The notes: generated from the sequence alone by a model not told the origin. A DNA stretch of 47,530 nucleotides from Vallitalea maricola (GCF_036985595.1 NZ_BTPU01000086.1:1-47530); one strand, 5' to 3'; shown: positions 1-9,165, counted from the first letter of the stretch. Numbers and translations are program-made.

Positions 1-1
1 A

Positions 2-418
2 TGGATATGCATAGTAAAGAATATGGATAGTTACAGAGGCGATGGTTTAAATCTTTACACATACGTACAGAACAACCCAGTAAACTTAATCGACCCGACT
101 GGACATTGTAGTGAAAAAGGGAAAAAATTAGGGTATGACTTTGAGGAAAATAGATGGATAACCGATGATGAAAAGGGACTTATAACTGCTTTAGCATTAA
201 TTCCTGGGTCGGCTAATGTAGCCAAAAAAATTGGCGGAGAAGTTATAGAACGCATTGCTAAAAAAGGTGCTGCTGAAGAAATAATAGAAGAAGTATCTAA
301 AGAAACAATGGAAGAGATGGTAGAGGAAACCTCTGAAGAAGCAGTTGAAAAAGTTATTAAAGAGGGGATGACTAATCTTGAAAAATTAATGATTAACTGT
401 ACAATTGGGACAGTTTAA
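2..418 (+). CDS. RHS-repeat protein, C-terminal fragment (5' end outside the window or broken)
   Basis: The start of this reading frame carries the conserved end of an RHS/YD-repeat core: DSYRGDGLNLYTYVQNNPVN followed by LIDPTGH, the usual junction between the shell-forming core and a variable C-terminal domain. About 100 residues follow: a short hydrophobic stretch (LITALALIPGSANVAKKIG), then a Glu/Lys-rich helical segment, and the protein ends at CTIGTV. RHS proteins are normally above 1000 residues, so this is only the tail. The frame is open from base 2; the first ATG is at 23 and has no clear ribosome-binding site. The core motif breaks down just before DSYRGDG: the expected EYGRF-like residues are absent in this frame, while EYG and then a stop appear in frame 1. 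It may therefore be a degraded gene. The tail is not a toxin fold I recognise. Confidence 0.6.
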   Translation, partial: WICIVKNMDSYRGDGLNLYTYVQNNPVNLIDPTGHCSEKGKKLGYDFEENRWITDDEKGLITALALIPGSANVAKKIGGEVIERIAKKGAAEEIIEEVSKETMEEMVEETSEEAVEKVIKEGMTNLEKLMINCTIGTV

Positions 419-656
419 TAAAATACTAGATATAAATTAAACATTTAAACAACAAAACATATTTCTCATTATTTAAGCCAAAAATCAGTTAGGAATTTCG
501 AACTTATCGAGAAAAAAGTTTACAAAAATCCACATATCCTTGAAATATTTCTCTGTTTTTGTATGAATTTGTTTAAAATATACTACTATTATATGTGTAT
601 TTTTTACAAGAATTTTTTTCTCTAAAATTACGACAATTTTCGGAATATATTAGTGT

Positions 657-662
657 TATAAT
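657..662 (+). promoter_or_regulatory. Probable -10 box upstream of the gene at 708
   Basis: A perfect TATAAT lies about 45 bases before the start codon at 708, with a GAGGAG ribosome-binding site at 693-698 in between. No convincing -35 box sits at the normal distance. The rest of the 419-707 gap is AT-rich, and I see no small gene or strong terminator in it. Confidence 0.4.
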
Positions 663-707
663 GATTTCATTGTGTGCATACAAATTAATTAATGAGGAGA
701 ATAAAAG

Positions 708-1958
708 ATGAGAAAAATTGTTTTATTATTAGTATCGACACTGACATTATTAGGGACAATGAATGTTAATGCAAGCTCAGATATTAATAGTTCTGAGTCC
801 TATAGTATGGATATTGAATCATTTCAGAAAGGTGACTTAGATAAGTTTGAGAGCAAAGATGTGAATGTGAAATCAATAAAAGCACAAGAAGATTCACTTG
901 AAATTTCTTTTTCAATTGAAGATGATGATATAATTATTTCTGCCCTACCTAAATGTATTAACTACAGAGGTGATATTCTGTATTTTGAGTCAAAAATTAT
1001 CTCTGATAAGTTTGATGTACTTTGTGTCTCTATTGAAGAAAATCTACAAGATACTTTTACAGTTTCAAAGAATAATACATCATTGAATACAGATGCATTT
1101 ATAAAAGTGATACTAAAAGACAGGACAGCAGATAAGCTTCTAATAACAGAAATTAATGATATAAAAAATTTGAAAATCAACAAGTTTGAAGTTAAAGAAG
1201 AAAATAATGATTTACAATATTGGTATACAAAAATCGTTACACCTATTGTATCAGAACTTGAAGATGATGAGCGTAGCACGTATTCTTTAATGTCTAATGG
1301 AATGATTATTGATTATGGTTCTTATTTACATATTTATTCATATTATGTGATGGGTAATAAAATCAATCACTATATGAAAGTTTATAGGGCATTGCATTAC
1401 CCAGCATATATAAGCGAAGATTCAATTGGAACAGAATTTTACACAGAGATTAAAATTGCTGAGAAGAAAACAATAAGTACTGATTTACCAAGTTATAACA
1501 ATCCAACAGATTCGTGTCTGTCAATATTTACTCCTTCATTTAAGGTTGCTATTAATGGTGGTGGTGCTTATATTTCAGCGCATTGGTCAAATGGTAAGGT
1601 ACATCAAGCAGCCCAATTCGATTGTAGTATTTTGTGGAGTTATGTACCTTATGTAAATGATATTGCTAAAATCCTTAATAGCTACTCAAATAATACAACA
1701 GTGGAAAAAGAGACCACTTATGACATTTTCGACCAATTGGGTTCTGGTTATGTAAAAGAAGCTCAAAGTAGGATTACTGAACACCTATTAGATACTAGCC
1801 ACTGCTATATTAGTAAATGGGATCTTCTTAGAACGGCATATACAGGTGGAGAGATAACGATTGAAGCTGAATATGAATATATGGTAAATGTTAGTTTTGA
1901 TCCAGGAGATAACTATGTCGTAAATAAAACCACAACAAAAACAATTATTGAGAAATAA
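708..1958 (+). CDS. Secreted protein of unknown function
   Basis: A 416-residue protein with a typical signal peptide: MRKIVLLLVSTLTLLGTMNVNA, with cleavage likely after VNA. The GAGGAG ribosome-binding site nine bases upstream supports the ATG at 708. The mature part is acidic at its start (residues 25-60), has no further membrane segment and no cell-wall sorting signal, and ends in a short charged tail. It contains an unusual Gly-rich stretch (NGGGAYISAHWSNGKVH) near residue 285. I do not recognise a family. It is followed after 99 bases by a small membrane-anchored protein in the same direction. An extracellular or surface role follows from the signal peptide; anything further would be guesswork. 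Confidence 0.7.
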   Translation: MRKIVLLLVSTLTLLGTMNVNASSDINSSESYSMDIESFQKGDLDKFESKDVNVKSIKAQEDSLEISFSIEDDDIIISALPKCINYRGDILYFESKIISDKFDVLCVSIEENLQDTFTVSKNNTSLNTDAFIKVILKDRTADKLLITEINDIKNLKINKFEVKEENNDLQYWYTKIVTPIVSELEDDERSTYSLMSNGMIIDYGSYLHIYSYYVMGNKINHYMKVYRALHYPAYISEDSIGTEFYTEIKIAEKKTISTDLPSYNNPTDSCLSIFTPSFKVAINGGGAYISAHWSNGKVHQAAQFDCSILWSYVPYVNDIAKILNSYSNNTTVEKETTYDIFDQLGSGYVKEAQSRITEHLLDTSHCYISKWDLLRTAYTGGEITIEAEYEYMVNVSFDPGDNYVVNKTTTKTIIEK

Positions 1959-2057
1959 AAGGTTTGAACTTTAAAAATAGAAGTAGCTCTTATAGTAGAT
2001 ATATTATAGGATTTACTTCTTTAACACATTATATTAAGAAAGGATATTTTAAATATA

Positions 2058-2636
2058 ATGAATAATGTTAGAGTTAAAAATGTATTCTTATTTATAAATA
2101 TATGTATAACTTTGGTGCTCATATTCGGTTATTATAATCAATATTCAAGAGCAAATAAAATATTTATATTTTCTGAGGTAGCTAATAGTAATACATTGAC
2201 TGCTGTAGGAATGAGTATACGTAATATTCATGGAAATCTTGAGAGAAATATTTTCAAAGATAATGCATCTGAGAACGATGTTAACAGAGCTTTACTAGTT
2301 ATACAAGGGGAGATAAAACAGATTGAAGTATTATCCAGAAGCTTTGTACGTTCTGGTGTTGAAAAATATGATAGTGACTCCACTATACTCGGGAGATTAT
2401 CAACAGGTTTATCAAATTATTTTCAAGATATTGATAGAATTGTACACTATAGTCCAGAAAAAAAGGAGCAATTATTGTTAAATCTTAATGACTTACAAAA
2501 TAAGATAAAAGAATTAAATTCAAATAGTGAATACTCTACTGAAGAAAGACTACATGTTTTCATCACCTATATTCAGGAATATGATGGATGGGATACGAGG
2601 CTTAAAAGCGAAATTTTTGAGATGATGTTTTATTAA
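2058..2636 (+). CDS. Small membrane-anchored protein, unknown function
   Basis: A 192-residue protein with one hydrophobic segment at residues about 9-27 (VFLFINICITLVLIFGYY), then a hydrophilic, mostly helical region with no enzyme motif. The topology looks like an N-terminal anchor with an extracytoplasmic helical domain. It resembles the sensory or ligand-binding part of a signalling protein, but no output domain follows. The ribosome-binding site (AAAGG, 2038-2042) is rather far from the ATG. A strong terminator follows at 2715-2753, so it probably ends a transcript begun at or before the secreted protein at 708. I do not recognise a family. Confidence 0.6.
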   Translation: MNNVRVKNVFLFINICITLVLIFGYYNQYSRANKIFIFSEVANSNTLTAVGMSIRNIHGNLERNIFKDNASENDVNRALLVIQGEIKQIEVLSRSFVRSGVEKYDSDSTILGRLSTGLSNYFQDIDRIVHYSPEKKEQLLLNLNDLQNKIKELNSNSEYSTEERLHVFITYIQEYDGWDTRLKSEIFEMMFY

Positions 2637-2714
2637 TATATCAAACAGCTTATTTTTATGGATAAATGTAGCTATTAAGAACGAGTGCAAGAGACAAGTG
2701 ATATAATTTTTAGT

Positions 2715-2753
2715 GAATAATCGACTTATAAATCAAGTTGATTATTCTTTTTT
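2715..2753 (+). terminator. Rho-independent terminator
   Basis: A 13-base-pair stem (GAATAATCGACTT at 2715-2727 against AAGTTGATTATTC at 2735-2747, one G-U pair) with a 7-base loop is followed directly by TTTTTT. It closes the unit ending with the small membrane protein at 2636. Confidence 0.85.
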
Positions 2754-2755
2754 AG

Positions 2756-2784
2756 TTTAAGTCAAATAAAGGCTACAATATAAT
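2756..2784 (+). promoter_or_regulatory. Probable sigma-A promoter for the secreted protease gene
   Basis: TTTAAG at 2756-2761 and a perfect TATAAT at 2779-2784 are separated by 17 bases. The promoter sits just after the terminator and implies an untranslated leader of about 135 bases before the protease start at 2926. The leader contains a short reading frame at 2818-2853. Confidence 0.5.
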
Positions 2785-2817
2785 GACAATAAAAAAATGT
2801 AGTAAAGGGGATACACC

Positions 2818-2853
2818 ATGAAAATAGTTGGAGGTATATTATATATTGCATAA
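2818..2853 (+). CDS. Possible leader peptide (11 codons) upstream of the secreted protease
   Basis: An ATG with a good ribosome-binding site (AAAGGGG at 2804-2810, 7-base spacing) opens an 11-residue frame, MKIVGGILYIA, ending in TAA at 2851-2853. It lies between a TATAAT box and the protease start at 2926. The peptide itself has no known function. It could be a chance frame, a leader peptide, or the leftover of an older start. Confidence 0.25.
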   Translation: MKIVGGILYIA

Positions 2854-2925
2854 ATATGACAATGATTGTTGAAATATATCAAAATATATGTTATTTTAAA
2901 ATGAAATAATATAGAGGTGGTAAAA

Positions 2926-5862
2926 ATGAAAAAAAACAAATACATAAATCTAATATTATTATTTATATGTACGATATGTGCTTTGTATCTCTTTGAAAGT
3001 AATATATATGCTGATGATAACTTACAAAAAATAATAACAGATGATGGTAAAACAGATTCCGTTATTTGTAAGTATTTTGATAATGATTATAACGAGTTCA
3101 AATATAAAAGCATCAATATAAAAGACATAGATAAGATTAGTTTTAAAGATAATAACATAAGTATACAAATAAATAACGATAATCAATATGAATATCTTCA
3201 ACCAGATTATAAAAGAAAAATACATAATATTACAAAGGTAAAAAATGAGTGGTCCACCAATAAAACAGCATTAAATGTTTTATCCAATTACCTGAAAGAT
3301 AATAAAGATGAAGTTATCGTTGCAGTAGTTGATACTGGTGTGGAAATAACTCATGAATTATTAAAAGATAGACTAATCAGTGGTTACGATTTTATTGATC
3401 ATGATGATATAGCCAATGATAAAAATGGACATGGTACTCATGTAGCTGGTATAGTTGCAGCGAATACTCCTGAAAATATTAAGATAATGCCAATAAGAGC
3501 AATGGATAATTATGGATATGGTTATGATTCAGTACTGGCATTGGGAATTTATTATGCAGTTAAGGAAGGAGCAGACGTGATAAATCTGTCCTTTGGAGGT
3601 ATAGGATATTCAAAATATCTAGATGAAGCACTTAATTATGCTCTTGAAAATAATGTATTAGTTGTTGCTAGTGCTGGAAATGATTCAGAAGATGTTTCCA
3701 AGTTCTTTCCTGCTTCAAAAGAAGAGATAATAGTAGTATCTTCTATTAATGAACGTAACGATATCTCACTTTTCTCTAATTACGGGAATTCTATAGATAT
3801 ATGTGCTCCTGGCAGTGATATATATAGTTCATCGCTAGATAATCAATATGGATATATGTCGGGTACTTCTTTTGCATCACCATTTATATCATCGGCGTTA
3901 GCATTAATAAAGTTAGAAGATAAAAATAGATCACCAAAGGAAATAGAAAAAATATTAAAGTTATATACTGATGATTTAGGAAATGAAGGTTATGACGATG
4001 TTTTCGGTTACGGTTCAATTAATTTCACTAATTATATTACAGCAGATAAATCTTTCAAGATAATATCTCCTACAAGTGACATTGAAAGCAATGGGAAAAT
4101 AAATATCAAGTATTTCTCAAACGGTCATATGGGAGACAGTATAAATTTTTATTTTGATGATAAACTAATAGACCAAAAAATAATTGACTCAGAAGGCTAC
4201 AATAATTACATATTACAATTTAAGGACAAAGAATTTAGAGCATATAATTTTAGAATAGAATTGGTTCATGATAACAAAGTAATATATGAAAATAAATTAA
4301 AAGTTGAGCTATTACAATATAATACAAGTTTTCATATGTATGATATCAATTATACAAAAATTGATGATTTTGAAATACAGATTTATGGTATAAAAGATAA
4401 AAATAGTAAATTAGTGCAGAAGGTTAATAGCAGTGAAAATGGTATAGCTTATACAAATTTGGATGAAGATATATTCAGACTATATGATCGAATTGTTATT
4501 ATTACAGGAGGGAAACAAATATCTGAAAATCTTGATCTACTTATATATATAAAGACTATAGTATCATCTGGGCATAAACTATTAATTCCTAATAATATAC
4601 AGACTATATATTTAGATGAAAAAATGGGAAATATACATGAAATCACTATTAATCCTTTTGTTAATAATTATACTATACAACCTAATAATCCTATAGTTAA
4701 AATAATAGAGTCAGAGAAGCCAGTTTATATTGAATGTGGTAGTCATGTTATAAAACTACATGGAGGTCATTCGGGATTCTTTGAAGAATACTTATATAGA
4801 TTAAAAGGATATGGTTTTAATTATATTGATGACTTACATGAAGATTCTGTAAAATTAACATATAACATTAATAACCTGGATGATTATATATGTTTTTCGA
4901 GTTCTTATGTTACTAATTCTAAAATATCAGGTTCTGGAGTAGATACAGGGTGTAGTTTTGATGGTAATCTGTATTGTATTAACTATGTTAATCCAGGTAT
5001 ATATGAGTTTAGTATTGTAAGAATAATAGGTGGAAAAGATTTCACAAAATATTTAAGGTTTCGTAATACAAAGAAATTGAAATCAAATCAAGAATATAAT
5101 ATAAATGTAGGAAAAAAGTTAGAAAACTCATTTTTGATTAACTATCATAATGATATACCACAAGTAGTTGCTATAGTAAATGATGAGTATAATAGTATAT
5201 TGTATAATGGTGCAATGAATTTGGGACTAGAACATTTTTATAATGTTGTATTAGTAGATGAGAAGGGAGTAATATATTATTCCGATTGTGATTTTTTTAA
5301 TGATAGCTATTATGGTTATAAAGAAATGATTTATAATTGGTCAAATATTCCTGACGGTAATTATACTTTGAAGGTGATTTACAGCGATATACTAAAAAAT
5401 CTATATGACATTAAAGTTAATGAAATGAAAGTAACTATTAAAAATGGAAAATTTGACTTAGATAAACAAAATGAATCTCCTATTGTTAGAACAGATATTA
5501 ATACTTGTTATAAAGTAAAACCTTTTAAAACATTAAAATTAGATTTGAAAAAGGTTTTTAATGATAAAGAAAATGATAAGTTATATTATACTATTAATAA
5601 AGGATATATTTATAATAATACTTATTATTATCGTACAGCACAAAACGAATTAACAGATATTAAAATTACTGCTAATGACTTAAAAGGGGAAAGCTGTACA
5701 GCTAATCTAAAAGTAATCACAGAAGATACAATACAAATGAATCCAGACATGGAAATAGATTTTACTGATTGGGCTGAAAAACAATTAGATAATGAGTTTA
5801 AGAGGAAAGATAATTTCATGTTTAGATTTCTAAATGATTTTAAAGAAGTAATAAGTAATTAG
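2926..5862 (+). CDS. Secreted subtilisin-like serine protease (peptidase S8) with large C-terminal region
   Basis: A 978-residue S8 protease. The ATG at 2926 is chosen because GAGGTGG lies six bases upstream; a GTG at 2917 is inside that site. A signal peptide occupies about residues 1-30 (hydrophobic NLILLFICTICALYLF). The catalytic triad is visible: Asp136 in VVDTGVE, His169 in NGHGTHVAG, Ser315 in SGTSFASP, with the oxyanion Asn in SAGND. A short propeptide-like segment precedes the catalytic domain. After about residue 375 come roughly 600 residues rich in beta-strand-type, Asn/Tyr-rich sequence with Ig- or cadherin-like segments, including a NDKENDKLYYTI stretch near the end. There is no cell-wall anchor motif. 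The likely role is extracellular protein breakdown or processing of surface proteins; the substrate cannot be read from the sequence. Confidence 0.88.
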   Translation: MKKNKYINLILLFICTICALYLFESNIYADDNLQKIITDDGKTDSVICKYFDNDYNEFKYKSINIKDIDKISFKDNNISIQINNDNQYEYLQPDYKRKIHNITKVKNEWSTNKTALNVLSNYLKDNKDEVIVAVVDTGVEITHELLKDRLISGYDFIDHDDIANDKNGHGTHVAGIVAANTPENIKIMPIRAMDNYGYGYDSVLALGIYYAVKEGADVINLSFGGIGYSKYLDEALNYALENNVLVVASAGNDSEDVSKFFPASKEEIIVVSSINERNDISLFSNYGNSIDICAPGSDIYSSSLDNQYGYMSGTSFASPFISSALALIKLEDKNRSPKEIEKILKLYTDDLGNEGYDDVFGYGSINFTNYITADKSFKIISPTSDIESNGKINIKYFSNGHMGDSINFYFDDKLIDQKIIDSEGYNNYILQFKDKEFRAYNFRIELVHDNKVIYENKLKVELLQYNTSFHMYDINYTKIDDFEIQIYGIKDKNSKLVQKVNSSENGIAYTNLDEDIFRLYDRIVIITGGKQISENLDLLIYIKTIVSSGHKLLIPNNIQTIYLDEKMGNIHEITINPFVNNYTIQPNNPIVKIIESEKPVYIECGSHVIKLHGGHSGFFEEYLYRLKGYGFNYIDDLHEDSVKLTYNINNLDDYICFSSSYVTNSKISGSGVDTGCSFDGNLYCINYVNPGIYEFSIVRIIGGKDFTKYLRFRNTKKLKSNQEYNINVGKKLENSFLINYHNDIPQVVAIVNDEYNSILYNGAMNLGLEHFYNVVLVDEKGVIYYSDCDFFNDSYYGYKEMIYNWSNIPDGNYTLKVIYSDILKNLYDIKVNEMKVTIKNGKFDLDKQNESPIVRTDINTCYKVKPFKTLKLDLKKVFNDKENDKLYYTINKGYIYNNTYYYRTAQNELTDIKITANDLKGESCTANLKVITEDTIQMNPDMEIDFTDWAEKQLDNEFKRKDNFMFRFLNDFKEVISN

Positions 5863-6021
5863 TAGTAAATCTAACGTTAAATAATGTATGGGTATTGATA
5901 ACTTATCTATTATCAAATTACTACATATTAATTGATATAGAATATTACAACAAAAATTACACATCCTAATCCTAACAGATACAAAAACAAGTATCCAAAT
6001 GAGAGCTAGGAGTGATTTAAT

Positions 6022-6291
6022 TTGTATATAATAGATAATTTAATCGAATCATTTAATACTATATCTGAAGGATTAGAAAAAGTGTTAAGTAATGAGAATT
6101 ATATTTTTGTTAACGATAAAGACGGTAACATTATATGTACACTGTACAACAGCGATAAAGAAAGAAACTTATTAGACGAATATCTAGAAGACAATCAAAT
6201 ATCAAAAGATGATGTTAGCATTACTGTAATGGATACATTAGAAAGTGAAGACCTGGAAGAATTATTTAAGAAACATCAAATATTTGGTTAG
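6022..6291 (+). CDS. Small acidic protein, unknown function
   Basis: An 89-residue protein starting at TTG 6022, supported by TAGGAG at 6008-6013 with 8-base spacing. It is acidic, has no signal peptide or membrane segment, and looks like a compact alpha/beta domain with regularly spaced hydrophobic residues (IDNLIESFNTISEGLEKVL, then YIFVNDKDGNIICTLYN). A terminator follows at once. I do not recognise it. Its position behind a secreted protease might suggest an accessory or inhibitor-like partner, but the 159-base gap makes that weak. Confidence 0.6.
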   Translation: MYIIDNLIESFNTISEGLEKVLSNENYIFVNDKDGNIICTLYNSDKERNLLDEYLEDNQISKDDVSITVMDTLESEDLEELFKKHQIFG

Positions 6292-6327
6292 TCTAGAAAA
6301 ATTTAATATAGTTTTACAATAAAAAAA

Positions 6328-6360
6328 CATCAACTTATGAACTAGGTTGGTGATTTTTTA
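6328..6360 (+). terminator. Rho-independent terminator after the small acidic protein
   Basis: A 7-base-pair stem (CATCAAC against GTTGGTG, one G-U pair) with an 11-base loop is followed by ATTTTTT. It lies 37 bases after the stop codon at 6291. Confidence 0.65.
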
Positions 6361-6591
6361 TTGTATAATAATATAATTAAATAGATTTGAAATCTATATT
6401 ATTATCCCAACTCAACTTATGCTAGCCATACAATTATGATACAATAATATTATATAATAGTAATAACTAAGTTTTGATAATAGAAATATAATAAGAGCGG
6501 TTGTTTATAGTTTTATAGTAAATTATGGACAACCTATAATATCCCTTTCGGTTATAGCAGATTTTTAAATACAATATTAAATATAGATAGT
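6361..6591. other. Intergenic stretch without a gene
   Basis: Between the terminator and the promoter of the XpaC-like gene I see only AT-rich sequence. The one notable structure is a weak inverted repeat, GGTTGT at 6499-6504 against ACAACC at 6529-6534. No reading frame with a ribosome-binding site is present. Confidence 0.5.
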
Positions 6592-6620
6592 TTGAAAATT
6601 ACATAGTAATACGATATAAT
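6592..6620 (+). promoter_or_regulatory. Sigma-A promoter of the XpaC/TelA operon
   Basis: TTGAAA at 6592-6597 and TATAAT at 6615-6620 with exactly 17 bases between them, about 40 bases upstream of the start at 6662. Confidence 0.75.
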
Positions 6621-6661
6621 AGAAAAGAAGATTTTGCAAGTATCTAATGAGGAGGCAAACA

Positions 6662-7909
6662 ATGGATAAAAAGAACTTCTCAAGCATCGGAAATGAAATC
6701 AAAGATAGTGTTCGAAAAGCAGTCAACACTAGAGATTTTAATCAATTAAATAAAGATATTGGAAATACCATAAACAATACTTTAGATGATATTAAAAGTT
6801 CTATTGGATACAATCATAATAATAGCAAGAATCGAAAAAAATGGGATGATAGGGACATATATAATGAACCATATAAGGACAGGCATTATAGGTATAACCA
6901 TCATACAAATAATTCACCCCATGAAGAAAACCAAGTTTATGATAATAAGAATGTTCCTGATTATATGCAATTTGTAAAACCAGTTGGAAGAATATCTGGA
7001 ATATTATTTACTGTATTTGGTAGTATTGGACTTGGATTGTTTGGAATTGCTATCATTGTAATGGGTATACTTGGATATGTTTTGGATAATAGTCTTTTTT
7101 ATACCATTTTAAAGGGATTAACACCGTTATTTGTTGTTAGTGTATTTTTGACAGGAAAAGGCGGATCAATAAGAAAGAGGTTAAAGCGTTTTAATAAGTA
7201 TATTAAGTATACAAAAAATAAAAATTATTGTATGATTAAGGAATTATCTAATTATACTGGACTAGGGAAAAGGTTTATTATAAAAGATTTGCGTAGAATG
7301 ATTTCTTTAGGTATGTTTCCAGAAGGGCATCTTGATGACCAAAAAACTTGTTTTATGCTTAATAATGAAAGTTATGATCAGTACCTTAAGCTTCAGGAAA
7401 AAATGAAAGCTGAAGAGTTAGAGAAAGAACAACAGGCTAGACAGAAAACGAAAGAAACAAATAGCGACGAAATTAGAGATGCTGAACTCATAAAGTCAAT
7501 AGAAGAAGGTAAATTATATATTAGACAGATTAGGGAAGCAAATGATGTGATTTCAGGGATTGAAATCACTAAAAAATTGTATCAGTTGGAAAATGTAACA
7601 AGCAAAATTTTTAATTATGTTGAAAGCCATCCAGAAAAGCTTTCTGATATTCAAAAATTTATGGATTATTATCTTCCTACTACTGCAAAATTATTGAATG
7701 CTTACAAGGAATTGGATATGCAGTCGTCACAAGGTGAAAATATTTCCTCGGCAAAAATGGAAATTGAAAATACGCTGGATACCATTAATTTAGCTTTTGA
7801 GAATTTATTAGATAGTTTATTTCAAGATGTAGCAATGGATGTAGCAACGGATATATCAGTATTAAATACTATGCTAAAACAAGAAGGGTTAACTGAAAAA
7901 GATTTTTAA
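6662..7909 (+). CDS. XpaC-like membrane protein (5-bromo-4-chloroindolyl phosphate hydrolysis family)
   Basis: A 415-residue protein. The ATG at 6662 follows GAGGAGG by the right distance; the ATG at 6647 lies inside that region and is not used. Residues 1-100 are hydrophilic, with a His/Asn/Lys-rich linker. Two hydrophobic segments follow at about 120-165 (ISGILFTVFGSIGLGLFGIAIIVMGIL and FYTILKGLTPLFVVSVFL). Next is a winged-helix-like segment (MIKELSNYTGLGKRFIIKDLRRMISLGMFPEGHL), then a long coiled-coil tail. This order and the direct coupling to a TelA-family gene are typical of XpaC (named for BCIP hydrolysis in Bacillus). Its biochemical role is not established. Together with TelA it probably acts at the membrane in stress response. 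A strong promoter and a downstream terminator make it a two-gene operon. Confidence 0.8.
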   Translation: MDKKNFSSIGNEIKDSVRKAVNTRDFNQLNKDIGNTINNTLDDIKSSIGYNHNNSKNRKKWDDRDIYNEPYKDRHYRYNHHTNNSPHEENQVYDNKNVPDYMQFVKPVGRISGILFTVFGSIGLGLFGIAIIVMGILGYVLDNSLFYTILKGLTPLFVVSVFLTGKGGSIRKRLKRFNKYIKYTKNKNYCMIKELSNYTGLGKRFIIKDLRRMISLGMFPEGHLDDQKTCFMLNNESYDQYLKLQEKMKAEELEKEQQARQKTKETNSDEIRDAELIKSIEEGKLYIRQIREANDVISGIEITKKLYQLENVTSKIFNYVESHPEKLSDIQKFMDYYLPTTAKLLNAYKELDMQSSQGENISSAKMEIENTLDTINLAFENLLDSLFQDVAMDVATDISVLNTMLKQEGLTEKDF

Positions 7910-7928
7910 TTAATTAGGAGGATGAAAA

Positions 7929-9080
7929 ATGAGTAATGAAGAACCAACTTTAACTTTTGATGCTTTATTTGATGAGACTGTAGAGAAGGAAAATAATATG
8001 CAAGATATGATGTTGCAGGAATCTGAGCAGGTAATTAAAGAAAATCCTGCATTTGATGAAACTATGTTGACTAATGAAGAACGAAAAATGGTTGAAGAGT
8101 TCTCTGATAAGATTGAATTAGACAAAACTAATCTCATTCTCCAATATGGTGCAGGAGCTCAGAAAAAGATTGCAGATTTCTCCGAAACAGCGCTTAATAA
8201 TGTTAAAACAAAGGATTTGGGAGAAGTAGGAGAAATGCTTTCAGGTGTTGTTTTGGAATTAAAAAGCTTTGATACAGAAGAACAAAAAGGTCTATTTGGA
8301 ATTTTTAAAAAGTCTTCCAATAAAATAAATGCAATGAAAGTAAAATATAATAAAGCAGAAGTAAATGTGAATAAAATTTGTCGCACATTGGAAAGTCATC
8401 AGATTCAGTTATTAAAAGATATAGCCATGTTGGATAAAATGTACGAGATGAATAAAACATATTTTAAAGAGCTCTCTATGTATATACTGGCTGGCAAGAA
8501 AAAACTTGCTAAAGTTCAGTCAGAAGAGCTTTCAGCTTTGGTTGAAAAATCAGCTAAAAGCGGACTCCCAGAGGATGCACAGGCGGTAAATGATATGATG
8601 TCAATGTGTAATCGTTTTGAAAAGAAAATACATGATCTAGAATTAACCAGAATGATTTCTATTCAGATGGCTCCACAGATTCGGTTAGTGCAAGGTAATG
8701 ACACTCTTATGGCTGAGAAAATCCAATCTACTATAGTGAATACAATTCCACTTTGGAAAAGTCAGATGGTACTTGCTCTTGGTGTTGCACATTCCGGTCA
8801 GGCAGCAGAAGCTCAAAGGAAAGTTACTGACATGACTAATGAATTATTAAAGAAAAATGCCGAAACACTCAAGATGGCAACCATAGAGACCGCAAAGGAA
8901 TCTGAACGAGGAATTGTAGATATTGAAACTCTACGCACTACCAATCAATCTTTGATTTCAACCCTTGATGAGGTAATGCATATTCAGAGTGAAGGTCGTC
9001 AAAAGAGAAAAGAGGCAGAAATAGAACTGAATCGTATTGAAAATGAATTAAAGCAGAAATTGCTTTCTATCAAAGGGTAG
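7929..9080 (+). CDS. TelA-family protein (toxic anion resistance)
   Basis: A 383-residue, almost wholly helical cytoplasmic protein of the TelA/YceH family, the length usual for the family. The start at 7929 has AGGAGG eight bases upstream and lies 19 bases after the XpaC-like stop. Typical TelA features are visible: GVVLELKSFDTEEQKGLFGIF near residue 100, and a C-terminal helical half with ALGVAHSGQAAEAQRKVTDMTNELLKKNAE-type heptads. The family was named for tellurite resistance, but in Gram-positives it is tied more broadly to envelope stress and antimicrobial tolerance; that is family knowledge, not seen here. A terminator follows at 9116-9165. Confidence 0.87.
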   Translation: MSNEEPTLTFDALFDETVEKENNMQDMMLQESEQVIKENPAFDETMLTNEERKMVEEFSDKIELDKTNLILQYGAGAQKKIADFSETALNNVKTKDLGEVGEMLSGVVLELKSFDTEEQKGLFGIFKKSSNKINAMKVKYNKAEVNVNKICRTLESHQIQLLKDIAMLDKMYEMNKTYFKELSMYILAGKKKLAKVQSEELSALVEKSAKSGLPEDAQAVNDMMSMCNRFEKKIHDLELTRMISIQMAPQIRLVQGNDTLMAEKIQSTIVNTIPLWKSQMVLALGVAHSGQAAEAQRKVTDMTNELLKKNAETLKMATIETAKESERGIVDIETLRTTNQSLISTLDEVMHIQSEGRQKRKEAEIELNRIENELKQKLLSIKG

Positions 9081-9115
9081 TATGCCATAAATTAGACATC
9101 AAGAACAAAATCAAG

Positions 9116-9165
9116 TGAACTACCAAAGATTTTTCTATAAATCATAGGTGGTTCATTATTTTTTT
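9116..9165 (+). terminator. Terminator of the XpaC/TelA operon
   Basis: A 9-base-pair stem (TGAACTACC at 9116-9124 against GGTGGTTCA at 9147-9155, one G-U pair) with a 22-base loop, followed by TTATTTTTTT. It also separates the plus-strand operon from the convergent RiPP operon that ends at 9226. Confidence 0.75.
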
